From: Pseudomonas sp.
GTDB taxonomy: Bacteria > Pseudomonadota > Gammaproteobacteria > Pseudomonadales > Pseudomonadaceae
NCBI GenBank assembly: GCA_026398835.1
Contig: JAPLSD010000672.1
Location: 1 to 6,357, forward strand
Reading direction: 5' to 3'
Length of the DNA: 6,357 nucleotides
Under the pieces are notes generated by a model. That model was not told the origin of the DNA, did not search any database, and saw nothing but the letters and a program-made list of their open reading frames with translations. Made by a program: the position numbers and the translations under genes. Of the stretch, positions 4,407 to 6,357 are shown one piece after another (within the stretch, counting starts at the first letter, position 1; each line of letters opens with the position of its first letter).

Positions 4407-6357
4407 TGCGGGTTTTTTATGGGGCAATGCGGGCGCTGCTCAGCCACTGGCGGCAGCACCCGGTGCAGTTCTTCAGCGTGCTGACCGGGCTCTGGCTGGC
4501 CACCGGCCTGCTGACCGGTGTGCAAGCGCTGAACAGTCAGGCGCGTGATAGCTACGCGCGGGCCAGCCAGTTGATCGGCGGCGAACCCCAGGCCAGTCTC
4601 ACCGCGCCCAATGGTGCGACTTTCTCCCAGGAGTTGTTCGTCAACTTGCGGCGTGCCGGTTGGCCAGTGTCGCCAATGCTGCAAGCGCGATTGTCGCTCA
4701 AGGGCCATGAAGATCAACGCCTGCAATTGATGGGGATCGAACCGCTGTCGTTACCGGCCGGGTCTGCGGTGGCCGGACAGGCGCTGGAGATGGCGCGGAT
4801 GGTCGACTTCATCAGCCCGCCGGGCAGCACCTGGATCGCGCCGCAAACCTTGCAGGCATTGGGTTATCACGACGGTGAACAACCGCTCACCGTGAATGGG
4901 CAACGCTTACCGCCACTGCACAGCCAGACCGACATGGCACCCGGTGTATTGCTGGTGGATATCGGTTTTGCGCAACAGCTGCTGGACATGCCACAACAAC
5001 TCTCGCGACTGTTGCTGCCCAAAGATTTCGCCGCCACCCGGCCGTCGTTACCTGAAGCGGTCGCTAAGCAATTGGTGCTCAAACGCAGCGGCGAAGAAAA
5101 TAATCTGTCGCGCCTGACCGAAAGTTTTCACCTGAACCTTGATGCGCTGGGTTTTCTGTCGTTCGTGGTGGGCCTGTTTATCGTGCATGCCGCTATCGGC
5201 CTGGCGCTGGAACAACGCCGTGGATTGATCAGAACCCTGCGGGCCTGCGGTGTCAGTGCGCGGATGCTGATCTTCAGCCTGAGTGTGGAGTTGGGTGGCC
5301 TGGCGCTGCTGGGCGCAATTGCCGGGGTCGCCAGCGGTTACTGGCTGGCCGGTTGGCTGTTGCCGGATGTCGCTGCCAGCCTGCGTGGGTTGTATGGCGC
5401 TGAAGTGGCCGGACACTTGAACCTGAGCCCGTTTTGGTGGCTCAGTGGGGTGGGCGTGAGTCTGCTCGGTGCGCTGCTAGCCGGTGCCAGCAGTTTGTTG
5501 CGTGCGGCGCGCTTGCCGTTGCTCGCGCTGGCCAACCCGCAAGCCTGGCATCAGGCCTATGCCCGCTGGCTGCGACGTCAGGGTTGGGTGGCGGCTGTTG
5601 CCGGTGGGGTGGCGCTAATGGCGTTGTGGCTGGGTGACAGTTTGACCAGCGGTTTCGTGCTGATGGCGGGCCTGTTGCTGGGGGCGGCACTGGGCTTGCC
5701 GGTGTTACTCAATGCCGTACTGAGCGTTGTGCTCAAGCGCACTCGTTCGGTGTTGGGCCAGTGGTTTATTGCCGACTGCCGCCAGCAATTACCGGCTTTG
5801 AGTCTGGCGTTGATGGCGCTGTTGTTGGCACTGGCGGCCAACATTGGCGCCGGCAGCATGACCGCAGGCTTTCGTCAGACCTTCAGCGACTGGCTCGAGC
5901 AGCGCTTGAGCGCCGAGCTGTACATCAATCCAACCCGTGCGACCCAGGCCCGCGACATTCAAACCTGGCTGAGCCAACAGCCGCAGATCACTGCGGTATT
6001 GCCCAGTTGGCAGGTTTCAATCCAATTGCAAGGTTGGCCGGCGGATGTGTATGGCGTCATCGATCACCCAATGTATCGCCAACACTGGCCGTTGTTGCAA
6101 GGGCAGGGGGACAACCCCTGGGATCAGCTGGCCGCCGACGACACGCTGATGCTCAGCGAACAATTGGCTCGCAGACTGAAGGTGCAGCTGGGCGACCGAC
6201 TGACGATTCCCACACCCCAAGGCCCATGGTCGCCGCGCATCGTCGGGATCTATGCCGATTACGGCAATCCCAAAGGCCATTTACTGGTCAACGCCGAACA
6301 CCTGCAGCGTTATTGGCCGCAGCTGGCGCCGAGTCGTTTCAACGTGCGCATCGACCC
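4406..6357 (+). CDS. FtsX-like ABC exporter permease with two FtsX-type halves; 3' end outside window
   Basis: Inner-membrane partner of the preceding ATPase. The 650 residues visible have no stop. Layout: one helix near the N-terminus (about 21-42), a large periplasmic region (about 43-240), then three helices (about 244-268, 287-318, 343-366), which complete a first FtsX-type unit. Helices at about 394-410 and 415-444 follow, then a helix at 462-486 that starts the second unit, whose periplasmic domain (487 onward) is cut by the window edge. Such two-unit permeases are usually about 800-850 residues, so perhaps three helices are missing. The charged stretch EQRRGLIRTLRACGVS (269-284) after the second helix is the typical cytoplasmic motif that contacts the ATPase. 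ATG 4406 has GGGGAG 5 bases upstream and overlaps the ATPase stop by one base. Relatives move lipoproteins, peptides or lipids, or act on the envelope mechanically; the substrate here is unknown. Confidence 0.93.
   Translation, partial: MRVFYGAMRALLSHWRQHPVQFFSVLTGLWLATGLLTGVQALNSQARDSYARASQLIGGEPQASLTAPNGATFSQELFVNLRRAGWPVSPMLQARLSLKGHEDQRLQLMGIEPLSLPAGSAVAGQALEMARMVDFISPPGSTWIAPQTLQALGYHDGEQPLTVNGQRLPPLHSQTDMAPGVLLVDIGFAQQLLDMPQQLSRLLLPKDFAATRPSLPEAVAKQLVLKRSGEENNLSRLTESFHLNLDALGFLSFVVGLFIVHAAIGLALEQRRGLIRTLRACGVSARMLIFSLSVELGGLALLGAIAGVASGYWLAGWLLPDVAASLRGLYGAEVAGHLNLSPFWWLSGVGVSLLGALLAGASSLLRAARLPLLALANPQAWHQAYARWLRRQGWVAAVAGGVALMALWLGDSLTSGFVLMAGLLLGAALGLPVLLNAVLSVVLKRTRSVLGQWFIADCRQQLPALSLALMALLLALAANIGAGSMTAGFRQTFSDWLEQRLSAELYINPTRATQARDIQTWLSQQPQITAVLPSWQVSIQLQGWPADVYGVIDHPMYRQHWPLLQGQGDNPWDQLAADDTLMLSEQLARRLKVQLGDRLTIPTPQGPWSPRIVGIYADYGNPKGHLLVNAEHLQRYWPQLAPSRFNVRID

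Noticed and set aside
3663..4427. Minus-strand ORF of 254 codons
   Set aside because: It is longer than the ATPase gene but opposite it. The plus frame has a complete set of ABC motifs, whereas this frame is low-complexity Gln/Arg/His.

Overview
The window looks like chromosomal DNA of a Pseudomonas, probably from the fluorescens/putida side of the genus. Four things suggest this: GC-rich coding sequence with mostly G/C third positions, a fragment of the REP sequence typical of these genomes, palindromes matching the pseudomonad FleQ box, and the character of the proteins. This placement rests on pattern recognition; no database search was run.

Left half (1-3203, all minus strand): the start of a polysaccharide biosynthesis operon, transcribed leftwards and running off the left edge. 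In transcription order it holds a 39-codon leader ORF whose first 20 residues look like the N-terminus of a UDP-glucose/GDP-mannose dehydrogenase (3203-3084). Next come a monotopic phosphoglycosyl transferase that would start the repeat unit on undecaprenyl phosphate (3087-2350), an unrecognised 68-residue protein (2340-2134), a GT-B glycosyltransferase of family 4 type (2137-1049), a 31-residue one-helix membrane peptide (1052-957), and a GT-A family 2 glycosyltransferase with C-terminal membrane segments (960-1, incomplete). Four of the five junctions are four-base stop/start overlaps (ATGA, TTGA, GTGA, ATGA) and the fifth is a 9-base gap. The genes are therefore probably translated as a tightly coupled set. 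The order recalls exopolysaccharide clusters such as pea of P. putida, but that comparison is from memory.

Middle (3204-3737): a divergent control region of about 530 bases without a convincing gene. It holds a candidate promoter for the polysaccharide operon and a FleQ-like palindrome that overlaps the promoter's -35 element. It also holds a 14-bp palindrome just upstream, a second and nearly perfect FleQ-box palindrome about 296 bp away, and a REP-like fragment next to the rightward genes. The layout suggests c-di-GMP/FleQ control of the polysaccharide genes, possibly through two sites with the DNA between them looped.

Right half (3738-6357, plus strand): an ABC exporter pair of the LolD/MacB/FtsX superfamily. 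A complete 222-residue ATPase is followed, with a one-base overlap (TGATG), by a large permease with two FtsX-type halves, cut by the right edge after 650 residues. Its substrate cannot be read from the sequence.

The least expected items are the two-site FleQ-like arrangement, the dehydrogenase-like leader ORF, and the 31-residue membrane peptide locked between two glycosyltransferase genes.
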